From: Desulfitobacterium sp038181555
GTDB taxonomy: Bacteria; Bacillota; Desulfitobacteriia; Desulfitobacteriales; Desulfitobacteriaceae
Direction of reading: 5' to 3'
Length of the DNA stretch: 64,000 nucleotides
NCBI RefSeq assembly: GCF_038181555.1
Contig: NZ_JBBWUA010000006.1
Location: forward strand, 1 to 64,000
The notes under the pieces were generated by a model that saw only the letters and a program-made list of their open reading frames with translations, ran no database searches and had not been told where the DNA came from. Shown one piece after another: positions 8,661-17,265 of this stretch (the stretch's first letter is position 1; every line of letters starts with the position of its first letter). A program made the position numbers and the translations under genes.

Positions 8661-9173
8661 ATGAATTTGCCAGGAGATAAAGGAAAGGTTGTTGATTTTC
8701 AGCAATACAAAGAAAAACGGGAAATTCGTGGGATTGATGAAGCTATTTCTGCTGCAGAAGAAAACAGAGAAGAAAGTGATTTTCGGGCGAATTTGCAGTT
8801 ATCCCAAAAAGATGCTGAAATGATTATCTATTGTCTGCGTTTAGGACGTGAGTACTTCAAGCTTGAAATTGAGACCATTGCCGACGAGGACGATCAGCCA
8901 CAGAGTGATCTTGAAAAAGTGAACCAACTGCTAGATAGGATTCAGTATGAAGCGCTTAAGCTTCACACTGATGAAGAATATATCTTTAGTATAAGTCTTT
9001 TAGAGCTAATATTTATCATCGATTGTGTGGAAATGACAAGAAATGCGGCCAGTAAGGGTATCAATGTGTTTCAAGTAGAGCCTGACGAAAGGGAGAATTA
9101 CATAAGATGGTTGGACGGAACCTTTGTTTACTTGCTGGATGTTTATGAGAAGTGGAGGCTCTTTCGGGTTTAG
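8661..9173 (+). CDS. Hypothetical protein, 170 residues
   Basis: A soluble acidic protein with a charged, probably disordered N-terminal 50 residues (VVDFQQYKEKREIRG) and a helical rest. No known domain recognised. It has a clear initiation site (AGGGAGAG before ATG) and is followed by the exonuclease gene after 105 bases. Confidence 0.6.
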   Translation: MNLPGDKGKVVDFQQYKEKREIRGIDEAISAAEENREESDFRANLQLSQKDAEMIIYCLRLGREYFKLEIETIADEDDQPQSDLEKVNQLLDRIQYEALKLHTDEEYIFSISLLELIFIIDCVEMTRNAASKGINVFQVEPDERENYIRWLDGTFVYLLDVYEKWRLFRV

Positions 9174-9278
9174 ATATCTACCATTCCTGTGGTTTCGAAG
9201 TGACTTTAATCTAGGGATTACTATGAATTGAAGAAGAGTATTTTATGAAAGTAATGATTATGCTTAAGGAGTCTATCC

Positions 9279-10043
9279 ATGGCCTTCATTATATTTGACT
9301 TAGAATTTAATCAGGACATTTCTACCCTGCAGAATTTTGACAGGGAACGGGTCCGCTATCCCTTTGAAATCATTCAGATCGGGGCCATTAAGTTAGATAC
9401 GGAATTGAACACCCAAGGTAAGTTTAATCATTATATAAAGCCAACCTTCTATGCTAGAATGAATCCATTGGTTAGCGAATTGACTGGCATAACCATAGAA
9501 CAGCTCTTAGCAGGAGAACCATTTCCTGAGATATATCAGGCCTACACAACCTTTATTGATGAAACTGATTCGATATTATGTACATGGGGTATGTCGGATA
9601 TAACAGAGCTCTTCAGAAATGTTGAGTACCATGGGTTAGATCAAACGCGTTTACCGAGAAGAGTGATCGACCTCCAGTTCTATGTTTCCGAGCAATTTAA
9701 CCGCCCTAGGAAAAACCGTTTGCGACTTCAACATGCCGTAGAACTCTTGAATATTCCTATAACCCATCCGTTTCACAATGCACTTAATGATGCATACTAC
9801 ACGGCTGAGGTATTTAAAAAAGTATATAAGGCATCGATGCAACCAAAGCTCTACGATCCATCCCAGAAGACGATTCGGCCAAGAGTAGCAAAACGGGTCA
9901 TCGACTTCGATCAACTGCTCCGGCAATTTGAAAAAATGTATACTCGAAAAATGACCGAAGAGGAACAAGAAATGATCAAGCTTGCTTACAAAATGGGAAG
10001 GACGAATCAGTTTACGAAAGAAGTAACTGTGTCAACACCTTAA
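9279..10043 (+). CDS. 3'-5' exonuclease, DEDDh family (KapD-like)
   Basis: A 254-residue exonuclease of the RNase T/DnaQ type. Exo I is IIFDLEFNQD (D7, E9), and Exo III is HNALNDAYYTAEVF with the His and Asp ligands. It most resembles the KapD/ERI-1-like group. It lacks polymerase or helicase domains, so it probably trims RNA or single-stranded DNA. A 60-residue helical C-terminal extension is present. The hairpin at 10064-10091 may end the transcript. Confidence 0.8.
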   Translation: MAFIIFDLEFNQDISTLQNFDRERVRYPFEIIQIGAIKLDTELNTQGKFNHYIKPTFYARMNPLVSELTGITIEQLLAGEPFPEIYQAYTTFIDETDSILCTWGMSDITELFRNVEYHGLDQTRLPRRVIDLQFYVSEQFNRPRKNRLRLQHAVELLNIPITHPFHNALNDAYYTAEVFKKVYKASMQPKLYDPSQKTIRPRVAKRVIDFDQLLRQFEKMYTRKMTEEEQEMIKLAYKMGRTNQFTKEVTVSTP

Positions 10044-10063
10044 ATAGCGCTATATAACGAAGA

Positions 10064-10091
10064 TAGGCTTATCCCCAACGGAGAAAGCCTA
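10064..10091 (+). terminator. Weak terminator hairpin
   Basis: TAGGCTT and AAGCCTA form a 7-base stem after the exonuclease gene, followed by a short T-rich stretch (CTTGTGTTT). Confidence 0.35.
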
Positions 10092-10303
10092 CTTGTGTTT
10101 GCTCATTCTATATTAAAATGAATTTTATTTTTTGCAATCGATTTAGTGATTACAATCACACTCTAGCGACAGATTTTAAAGTACAATAAGTTGTGCAATA
10201 AATATTGAGCACTATAAACATAAATGTGTGTAAAAACATAATAGATATCCCAAATAGATATGCCAACGTAGGGTATTGCGTTTAGCGGATAAGGGTGGTT
10301 AGT

Positions 10304-11347
10304 GTGAGTGTAAAAAAGCATAAAGGAATTGATTTTAAGTTCCTGAAAAAGGACAGAGCGCCTATAGAGCGAAGAGCAGTACAGCTACTTTTTGTATTGG
10401 TTATCCTGTATATTGGTATTCAATTCATGGGCTTTGTTAACTCCTATACCGATCCAAATGCTACAGTATTAATCTCACGGCCGGCAGGGGTAGAGGCCTT
10501 TCTTCCGATCAGTGCCTTAGTTGCCCTGAAATCTTGGCTGGTTACCGGGATATTTGATACAGTCCATCCTGCGGGACTTGTTATCTTATTATTAGCTATG
10601 GCTCTTTCGTTAGTATTCAAGCGGAGCTTCTGCTCATGGGTCTGTCCCATCGGTACATTATCCGAGGGATTAGCTGTCGTCGGTAGAAAGCTCTTCGGCA
10701 AGAACTTTGTTATGCCACGGTGGCTTGACTACCCTATGCGTTCCATTAAGTATATTTTGCTTAGCTTTTTTATCGTCTTTATCCTCATCTTTATGGATGG
10801 AGCGAACGCCTACGGTTTTCTGCAAACTCCTTATAATATGATTGCAGATGTAAAAATGCTGGACTTCTTTAAGAATATGACAGGAGTCGGAATCACTGTT
10901 ATTGTAGTACTCATTTTGTTATCGGTGCTATTCCAGAACTTCTGGTGTAGGTACCTTTGCCCTTACGGAGCACTGATGAGCCTTCTCAGCATCCTTAGCC
11001 CTTGGAAGATTCGTCGAAATGCGGACACCTGCATCTCCTGCCAAAAATGTACGGCAGTCTGCCCTAATCAACTCAAAGTGGCTGAAGCTAAAAATGTTTG
11101 GTCACCGGAATGTTCGGGATGTCTGAACTGTGTCAAGAGCTGTCCAGTCAAAGGAACCTTAGAATTTAGTTCGCCCGCCACTCATGGAAAAAGATTTATC
11201 TTCGATCCTAAAAGAGCGGCTATTGCAATTATTTTAATATGGTTTATGGTTGTCGGGTTGGCAAAGCTTACGGGGCATTGGGAAACTAGTATCCCACCGG
11301 AGATGTACAAGATTCTAATTCCACAAGCGAGTCAGTTTAACCATTAA
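10304..11347 (+). CDS. NapH/CcoG-like 4Fe-4S membrane protein
   Basis: A 347-residue membrane ferredoxin with about five transmembrane segments. The two CxxxCP motifs SWVCPIG and RYLCPYG, and two C-terminal 4Fe-4S clusters (CISCQKCTAVCP and CSGCLNCVKSCP) match NapH, NosR and RdxA-type proteins, which move electrons from quinol to periplasmic reductases. GTG at 10304 is used because AAGGGTGG is 5 bases upstream; a GTG at 10295 is also in frame. No reductase gene is adjacent, so its partner is unknown. Confidence 0.8.
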   Translation: MSVKKHKGIDFKFLKKDRAPIERRAVQLLFVLVILYIGIQFMGFVNSYTDPNATVLISRPAGVEAFLPISALVALKSWLVTGIFDTVHPAGLVILLLAMALSLVFKRSFCSWVCPIGTLSEGLAVVGRKLFGKNFVMPRWLDYPMRSIKYILLSFFIVFILIFMDGANAYGFLQTPYNMIADVKMLDFFKNMTGVGITVIVVLILLSVLFQNFWCRYLCPYGALMSLLSILSPWKIRRNADTCISCQKCTAVCPNQLKVAEAKNVWSPECSGCLNCVKSCPVKGTLEFSSPATHGKRFIFDPKRAAIAIILIWFMVVGLAKLTGHWETSIPPEMYKILIPQASQFNH

Positions 11348-11470
11348 ACGCCGACAATAAATGCTAAGCAATTGATGCTAATCATTAAACGCAAATCAGA
11401 TGGAAATATGGGTTTATGGCACGATGAAAGTAGCGAATCCGGAAATGCGTACATCAAAATATACAAGAAT

Positions 11471-11516
11471 AAGGAGAGGATTTAAGGCGAATAATAATTC
11501 GCTAAATCCTCTCCTA
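11471..11516. terminator. Bidirectional terminator hairpin
   Basis: AGGAGAGGATTTA pairs perfectly with TAAATCCTCTCCT. It lies between the NapH-like gene (plus) and a small minus-strand gene ending at 11570. Confidence 0.65.
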
Positions 11517-11569
11517 TACTTTAGGGGGGGAGTCTTTTAGATCATCGAAGATGGAATGGTTCTGACAAT

Positions 11570-11725
11570 CTATCCCTTGCCTTTGAGCGCTTCGTCTAAA
11601 GACAAACCATGTCCGTCTCGAGAATCCAAACTGGGGGCTTTATCAGGTTTATGGTTTTGAGAAGGCTTTGTATCAGGATTTGCTGGTCGGTTTGGAAATT
11701 TCTTTTCTACCATATGCGCTACCAT
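11570..11725 (-). CDS. Small hydrophilic protein, 51 residues
   Basis: A short open frame with a strong site: AAGGAG is 8 bases before the ATG. The product is hydrophilic, proline-rich and lysine-rich, lacks membrane segments and looks disordered (NPDTKPSQNHKPDKAPS). A terminator hairpin lies just past its stop. I do not recognise the family. Confidence 0.55.
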   Translation of the reverse strand: MVAHMVEKKFPNRPANPDTKPSQNHKPDKAPSLDSRDGHGLSLDEALKGKG

Positions 11726-11862
11726 CCTTTCTTCTCCTTATTTTACCCGTTGATAGAATAATCATGAGTTTCTTAAATAGTATCAATTAGAAAAGCTGAT
11801 TTTCAAGTCACTTGAACTTTCCTTGACTAAAGGTAATAATAGAGGTAGACAAATAATAAAAG

Positions 11863-11898
11863 TAGCAACGTACAGCTAGTTATCGCTATACGTTGCTA
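11863..11898. repeat. Inverted repeat in leader of the 149-residue gene
   Basis: TAGCAACGTA and TACGTTGCTA face each other around 16 bases. There is no T-run, so this may be an operator or an RNA hairpin upstream of the gene at 11972. Confidence 0.4.
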
Positions 11899-11971
11899 GT
11901 AATTACTCACCTCTGTGAAAGTGGTTACAAAAACAATATCTTAATATCATACTGATTGAAGGGAGCTAACT

Positions 11972-12421
11972 ATGGATATTAATCATGCTATCAAACAGGT
12001 TATTCTTCACCACAGAAAGGCGGTTCAGAAAGTTGCCTGGGAGTTTATGGCTGATGTGGATACCTTATACGCTCTGAGGTCTTTATCAGTGAAGATTGAA
12101 GACGAGAGCTTCCATGTCTTAGGCGATTCCGATAAATACGTTATTATGGTCAGAAAGTCGTCAACAGATAACGATGTTCTCATGTTTGGCAAAGTAGATA
12201 AACATGATTTAGAGAAAACGGTAGAGCGCGATAAAAAAAGAATAGGGCTAGCTATTCTTGCCATAAGACACATCGATGATGAGCAATATATGGATGACTT
12301 GTTATTGAAGAGAAAAGAGGAGCTTCTTGACCAATTGATTCTGTGTTTTGAGGATGAAACGTTTAGCTTAGCTGATGGAACCAGCTTTACCCTTCGCGAA
12401 CTTAAAAGTAACATTGCCTAG
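11972..12421 (+). CDS. Hypothetical protein, 149 residues
   Basis: A soluble alpha/beta protein with no recognised domain. A good site (GAAGGGAG) precedes the start. It is followed by a strong terminator, so it forms a one-gene unit. Confidence 0.6.
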   Translation: MDINHAIKQVILHHRKAVQKVAWEFMADVDTLYALRSLSVKIEDESFHVLGDSDKYVIMVRKSSTDNDVLMFGKVDKHDLEKTVERDKKRIGLAILAIRHIDDEQYMDDLLLKRKEELLDQLILCFEDETFSLADGTSFTLRELKSNIA

Positions 12422-12456
12422 TTGCAAATATCCCCATGATTAAAGCATTAAAAAAG

Positions 12457-12502
12457 GAAGTGCCGCCGAACTACCGTATCACGGTTGTTCGGCGGCACTT
12501 CT
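12457..12502. terminator. Strong bidirectional terminator
   Basis: AAGTGCCGCCGAAC and GTTCGGCGGCACTT form a GC-rich stem flanked by an A-run and by CTTT. It separates the plus-strand 149-residue gene from the minus-strand exporter operon. Confidence 0.75.
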
Positions 12503-12526
12503 TTATGCAAGGACACTACGGCAGCA

Positions 12527-12685
12527 TTAGAATTTGAAGATGATCACGAATAGGAGCAATAGTGAAAGTCCCAGTCCTAAGGAATAGCCAATTAACTTTT
12601 TCTCAATTGGCAGTAAGTCATACCACTCATCTTCATAGGCTTTCTTCTTGTGCTGAGCAACAGGTTGTTCGGTTTTAATTGACAT
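12527..12685 (-). CDS. Small single-pass membrane protein, 52 residues
   Basis: A charged N-terminal half (QHKKKAYEDEWYDLLPIEKK) is followed by one transmembrane segment rich in leucine (LGLGLSLLLLFVIIF). AGGGGG precedes the ATG. It starts only 24 bases after the YeiH-like exporter stop on the same strand and is probably co-transcribed, so it could be an accessory subunit. No known family recognised. Confidence 0.65.
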   Translation of the reverse strand: MSIKTEQPVAQHKKKAYEDEWYDLLPIEKKLIGYSLGLGLSLLLLFVIIFKF

Positions 12686-12708
12686 TTGTATTCCCCCTTA
12701 CTCAATTA

Positions 12709-14184
12709 TTATACTGTTGGAGGTGTAATTCCATGGTAGAACAGCCAGGAGATGAACAGGCCGACCCAAAGGATAAAACCAAAGAGTGCAATACCATAGA
12801 CAGCGACGATACGTCCCATACCTTCATCCCAGAGCTTACGCACATTGGTGACTAAGCCGATCGAGAAGAAGCACATTCCAAAGAAGAATGTCCGTAAGGC
12901 ATTGGCCTCACTAACCCCAGGCTTCAGTTTAGAAACGTCGTCAGGACTAACTACACCAACAAGGAAGAGAATAACAAAGGTTAAGACAAAGCCGATGATG
13001 AATTTCGGGAAGCGATTCCAGATCTCGGCGGGATTAACTTTGCCCCTTTCGCCAGTTTGGGCGACTGCGGAATTTTTATCAATCGGGAATACCGACCAAA
13101 TTACCGCAAGAATGAAGGCCCACACACCAATAAAGATGTCGATAAAGACTTTGGTCGTGGTAGCGACCATCAAGATCCAGCCTTCTTCCCAGTTTACGCC
13201 GAGCTCACTCAGAGCACGACCGCGGATTAAGGAATCGGTAATGGCACCAGCTGCGATGGCACCGCCATCACTTTTAACTGCCAGACCCATCCAAGCACCA
13301 GCCACCATGGGATCTTTGAATAGCAGGGCTTGCGCTAACCAAGGTAATAATAGGAGCTCAACTGCAACGAAAACGATAATAACAGCAGAAAGGATAATCG
13401 GAATAACAGGACGGGCACGAATAGCACTACCGGTGGCGATGGCAGCAGAAACACCGCAGATGGAAATACCGGAGGCTAGGGGAGCTGCCCATTCTGGAGT
13501 AAACTTGAAGAATTTACGAGCAATTAAATAAACGACTGGCCAGTAGATTAAGTAGGCTTCAACAACTGCGCAGATACCCCGGATAATAACTGTGGTAGCG
13601 AGACCGAAAGCATCCAAGGATTTAAGCGCAATAGATCCACCAAGTACAACGATACCAATCTTAATAAACAACTCTGGTTTCGCTGCTTCTTTTAGATAAT
13701 CAGCGAATTTCAGGAAGAAGTTTCCGATGATAAGGCCGATAACCATGGCGATGATGTAACCCATCTCGCCTAAGCCCAGTGACCAAGCAATACCATAATT
13801 TGCTGTCTTATCCGGTGTAGCACCGATGTAAGCAATATTGCCGATCATCAGACACAATGTGGTCATCCAAAATATGAAGGTAAAACCAACAAAGAACTTT
13901 TTCATATTGGCGCCGATGAATTTTGACGCGACACCGATAAGGACTAAGATGAAGACGTAAGTTGCTAGTAATGAAGCAAAACCACTAATTCCGACGCCTT
14001 TGGTCACTGGAGCAAAGGCTTTTGCCGGATCGATCCAGACACTTGATTTTGTTACCCAACCGAGTATGTCCATGCCGAAAAATGGTCCTAAGCCTAAAGC
14101 GAAAATCAATAACCCTAGCCAGGCCGCCCACCAGTCTTCATTTTGAAGAGCTCTCTTTTTTGCATATGTGTTTACTGTGGACAT
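12709..14184 (-). CDS. YeiH-type putative sulfate/anion exporter (PSE family)
   Basis: A 491-residue membrane protein with ten or more transmembrane segments, of the Cons_hypoth698/YeiH family. Family blocks present include GGSIALKSLDAFG, SGISICGVSAAIATGSAIRA and GAWMGLAVKSDGGAIAAGAITDS. Members are found next to sulfonate or sulfite metabolism genes and have been proposed to export sulfate or related anions. Its position facing away from the DsrMK-like module and sharing a 13-base element with it suggests a role in sulfur-oxyanion transport. Transport direction and substrate are inference. Confidence 0.8.
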   Translation of the reverse strand: MSTVNTYAKKRALQNEDWWAAWLGLLIFALGLGPFFGMDILGWVTKSSVWIDPAKAFAPVTKGVGISGFASLLATYVFILVLIGVASKFIGANMKKFFVGFTFIFWMTTLCLMIGNIAYIGATPDKTANYGIAWSLGLGEMGYIIAMVIGLIIGNFFLKFADYLKEAAKPELFIKIGIVVLGGSIALKSLDAFGLATTVIIRGICAVVEAYLIYWPVVYLIARKFFKFTPEWAAPLASGISICGVSAAIATGSAIRARPVIPIILSAVIIVFVAVELLLLPWLAQALLFKDPMVAGAWMGLAVKSDGGAIAAGAITDSLIRGRALSELGVNWEEGWILMVATTTKVFIDIFIGVWAFILAVIWSVFPIDKNSAVAQTGERGKVNPAEIWNRFPKFIIGFVLTFVILFLVGVVSPDDVSKLKPGVSEANALRTFFFGMCFFSIGLVTNVRKLWDEGMGRIVAVYGIALFGFILWVGLFISWLFYHGITPPTV

Positions 14185-14668
14185 TTTTGCACCTCCCTGA
14201 GATTGTGATAATTAATTTGGAAATTCAAATATAGACTTAATGATTAGGTCTTAAAAGAACTTCTTACGTTACTCACGTTCGTAGGGTAAATACGATGGTT
14301 TTCTAATCAATAGGTATTGAAATAGAACTTAACCATTAATGCGCAGCCACACCTCCCAATTAGTGATGGTTTGTGAATGTGAACAGAAGCGGAAAGCAGA
14401 TTGAGACTCACCTCCTTTTCGACAAAAGATGAGAAAAAACGCACATTCACTAACTAAGTTCATTATAGAACTTTTCTGACAATATGTGAAATATAGTTTT
14501 AATATGAAGGCCATTTAAAAAACTTATGGGAGAATTTTGATGTATCTACGCTAATGATCACAATTACTAATTATCACAATTACAAAAGAGAATTTTACAA
14601 GGGGGAGAAAATATCCTAGAATTATAAGTGATAATGAGGACAATCTCAATACAATGGGGGGCGAAATT
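14185..14668. promoter_or_regulatory. Divergent control region between exporter and DsrMK-like operon
   Basis: ATTGTGATAATTA (14202-14214) near the exporter start is the exact reverse complement of TAATTATCACAAT (14568-14580) near the DsrM-like gene. On the right side ATCACAATTAC is repeated directly at 14557 and 14573, 16 bases apart. These repeats lie just upstream of a promoter: TTTACA (14594-14599), 17 bases, TAGAAT (14617-14622). The arrangement suits an activator site for the right operon and a shared regulator for both. No coding region was accepted here. Confidence 0.55.
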
Positions 14669-15577
14669 ATGTTTCTGGTTTTTTACGCAATATTAGCCAT
14701 GGTTCTATTTTTAGGTATCTCAGCTTACAAAGCCTATGTGTATACTAAAATGCCTATGCATGGGAGGTTGGATTTATATCCAGTTCCAAAAGAAAAAGGG
14801 CATGCCTACGGGGGATCTTATTACGAGCAACAAGAGTGGTGGAGTAAGCCCCATGAAACTTCACTAGCCTCTGAAATAATTGACATGCTCAAAGAAATCC
14901 TCTTTATTAAAAAACTCTTCCAAAACCAAAGGTCCCTTTGGTGGTTATCCTACTCCTTACACCTTGGCATTTATCTGATCATCGCTTGGACAGTGCTTTT
15001 AGTTGCCGGTGCTGCTACTGAATTTGCCGGGGGAACAGTTGCGGCCAGTGGCTCGGTTTGGGGAATGTTGCTTTATTATTTAACTCCTTTAGTGGGATGG
15101 GCAGGATTCGCCTTGGCAGCCTTCGGTGCCCTAACCTTGGTTTTCCGTCGTCTCATGGATTCCACCCTAAAGAAATACACAACTCCTCAGGAATACTTTA
15201 ATTTATTACTCTTATTCACCGTAACCGCTACGGGTATTGTCGTTTGGGGCGGGGATCTGAGTATGAGCACCGCGCGCCAAGCTATGGCAAATGTGCTATC
15301 CTTACAACCCTTGAATGCTAGTTCCTTAATGATTGTGCATATAGTTTTAGCCGGCTTCATGCTTGTCTATATCCCCATGAGCAAAATGAGCCATTATGTG
15401 GGCAAATTCTTCAGTTTTCATATGGTTAATTGGGAAAACGATCCCAATCTTCCAGGAAGTAAAATTGAAGAAAAAATTAAGGCTAATGCTCAGAACTCTC
15501 CAAAAACCAAATGGGGTGCACCCCATATTTCCGGTCAAGTTACAGCACCAGCAGAGAAAACCTCTGCGCAAGGATAA
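14669..15577 (+). CDS. DsrM-like cytochrome b subunit (nitrate reductase gamma superfamily), second copy
   Basis: A 302-residue protein with five or six transmembrane segments, related to NarI/DsrM/HdrE, which oxidise menaquinol through heme b. Histidines occur in SYSLHLGIYLI and MIVHIVLAG, where heme ligands are expected. The ATG at 14669 has GGGGGG upstream. It is paired with the DsrK-like gene 27 bases downstream. It differs clearly from the main DsrM at 22577 and has no J, O or P partners nearby. Confidence 0.8.
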   Translation: MFLVFYAILAMVLFLGISAYKAYVYTKMPMHGRLDLYPVPKEKGHAYGGSYYEQQEWWSKPHETSLASEIIDMLKEILFIKKLFQNQRSLWWLSYSLHLGIYLIIAWTVLLVAGAATEFAGGTVAASGSVWGMLLYYLTPLVGWAGFALAAFGALTLVFRRLMDSTLKKYTTPQEYFNLLLLFTVTATGIVVWGGDLSMSTARQAMANVLSLQPLNASSLMIVHIVLAGFMLVYIPMSKMSHYVGKFFSFHMVNWENDPNLPGSKIEEKIKANAQNSPKTKWGAPHISGQVTAPAEKTSAQG

Positions 15578-15604
15578 TGAAATTGAAGAAAGGAGTATGA
15601 CATC

Positions 15605-17227
15605 ATGATCGATTCGAAAAATTTAAAGCCCAGTGATTTGGGGAGAGCGGATGAGCAATTGGTTGTGTTTACCACTGAAGAACTAATGCCCTTGCCAGCT
15701 CCTTATGATAAACCTGGATTGGAACCCGACTTCGTACCGGTTAAAGATGCTTGGCGCGAAAAATACTGTACTTCTTTAGATGGATTTGTGGGTATTGATA
15801 CTCTGACTCGCCCCCAATCCAAAGAGGAAGAAGAAGAGTTTGTTCGTAAATTCTTGACCGGCTTAGAAAAGCTGTTTTCCGATGCGAACAGCGGTATGCT
15901 CCAACCCTTAAATCTGACCATGGAGTACTGTGCCAAGTGTGATACCTGCTCCGCTGCCTGCCACATCTATGAAGGTTCGGGCAACAATGAGCTTTATCGA
16001 CCTATTTTTCGTATCGAAGCTCTTCGGAAACTCTATAAAAAGTACTTTACAACCAGCGGCAAGCTACTGGGTGGTTTCGTAGGTGCAGATCTTGAGGCTA
16101 CTTGGGAGAGTATCGCTCGTCTTGGCGAATCAGCCTATCGCTGTAACCTCTGCCGTCGTTGCGCCCAAACCTGTCCCCTAGGTTTGGATAATGGCATCAT
16201 GGCCAAGGAGATTCGGAAAATATTCAGCATGGAGATGGGGATTGCCCCAAGTCCAATTCATAAAAAAGGTACAGAAAACCAGCTCAAAACCGGTTCCTCT
16301 ACAGGCATGACGAAACCGGTCTTCTTGGACAATATTCAATTTCTAGAAGAAGAAATTGAAGAAAACTATGGTATTAAAATTAAATTTCCTATTGATAAAA
16401 AAGGCGCGGATGTCCTTCTGATTCATAACGCCGGTGAATATAATGCTTGGCCGGAAAACCCAATGGCCTTTGCCATTCTATTTGAAGCAGCGGGAATCAA
16501 CTGGACCCTCAGTAGCGAAATGATGGGCTACGATAGCGTGAACTATGGCATCTGGTACGATGATGCGCAGGCCAAAAAAATTGCTCTAGGCCAGATCAAA
16601 GCAGCAAACGAACTTGGAGTCCGCCGTATCGTTCAAGGTGAATGTGGACACGCCCATAAAGCGGGTGCCCTTGTTGCAGACCGTATGGTCCCAGGCTCAA
16701 ACAAGGTTCCCGTTGAGAGCTTCTTCCCCTTATTGCGAGATATTGTCATGTCAGGGGCGATTAAGTTTGACCCGAGCCGCAATAACTTCCCAGTAACCCT
16801 TCATGATCCCTGTAATGTCGTAAGGCAAATGGGAATCGTCATGCCCCAACGGGAAGTACTGCACAAGCTTGCTCCCCAATTCCGCGAAATGACCCCTCAT
16901 GGTGTGGATAATTACTGTTGCGGTGGCGGTAGCGGTTTTGCGATCATGCATAGCTTTAACTTTGGCGATTTCCGCAATAAAATCAGCGCTCGCAAAAAGT
17001 TTGCGCAAATTCTCAACGCCTTCCCAGATACCATGGAAGATCCTAGCATTGTCAAATACGTATGTGCCCCTTGCTCGAACTGTAAAGGGACTATTCGCGA
17101 CATTTTAGAATACTACGAAGCTACAGAAAAATATAATGTCCAATACAGCGGTCTGATTGAGCTGGTCGTCAATGCCATGGTAGATCTCAAGAAACCATTT
17201 TTTGAGTTTTTAAGAGAAGAAGAATAA
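15605..17227 (+). CDS. DsrK/HdrD-like iron-sulfur protein, second copy
   Basis: A 540-residue protein with two 4Fe-4S motifs (YCAKCDTCSAACH and CNLCRRCAQTCP, about 103-205) and two CCG domains, the second containing NYCCGGGSGF and CAPCSNCKG. This is the DsrK/HdrD architecture in which a noncubane cluster reduces disulfides or DsrC trisulfide. It forms a membrane pair with the DsrM-like subunit. The next gene is a CoA-disulfide-reductase/rhodanese fusion, so the natural substrate may be a low-molecular-weight persulfide or disulfide rather than DsrC. Confidence 0.85.
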   Translation: MIDSKNLKPSDLGRADEQLVVFTTEELMPLPAPYDKPGLEPDFVPVKDAWREKYCTSLDGFVGIDTLTRPQSKEEEEEFVRKFLTGLEKLFSDANSGMLQPLNLTMEYCAKCDTCSAACHIYEGSGNNELYRPIFRIEALRKLYKKYFTTSGKLLGGFVGADLEATWESIARLGESAYRCNLCRRCAQTCPLGLDNGIMAKEIRKIFSMEMGIAPSPIHKKGTENQLKTGSSTGMTKPVFLDNIQFLEEEIEENYGIKIKFPIDKKGADVLLIHNAGEYNAWPENPMAFAILFEAAGINWTLSSEMMGYDSVNYGIWYDDAQAKKIALGQIKAANELGVRRIVQGECGHAHKAGALVADRMVPGSNKVPVESFFPLLRDIVMSGAIKFDPSRNNFPVTLHDPCNVVRQMGIVMPQREVLHKLAPQFREMTPHGVDNYCCGGGSGFAIMHSFNFGDFRNKISARKKFAQILNAFPDTMEDPSIVKYVCAPCSNCKGTIRDILEYYEATEKYNVQYSGLIELVVNAMVDLKKPFFEFLREEE

Positions 17228-17265
17228 GTCGTTGAAAATTGTGAAGATGGTAAAGAGGTGGTAGC

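Noticed and set aside
14329..14514. 61-codon minus-strand frame in the divergent control region
   Set aside because: No Shine-Dalgarno, odd composition and it covers promoter-type sequence.
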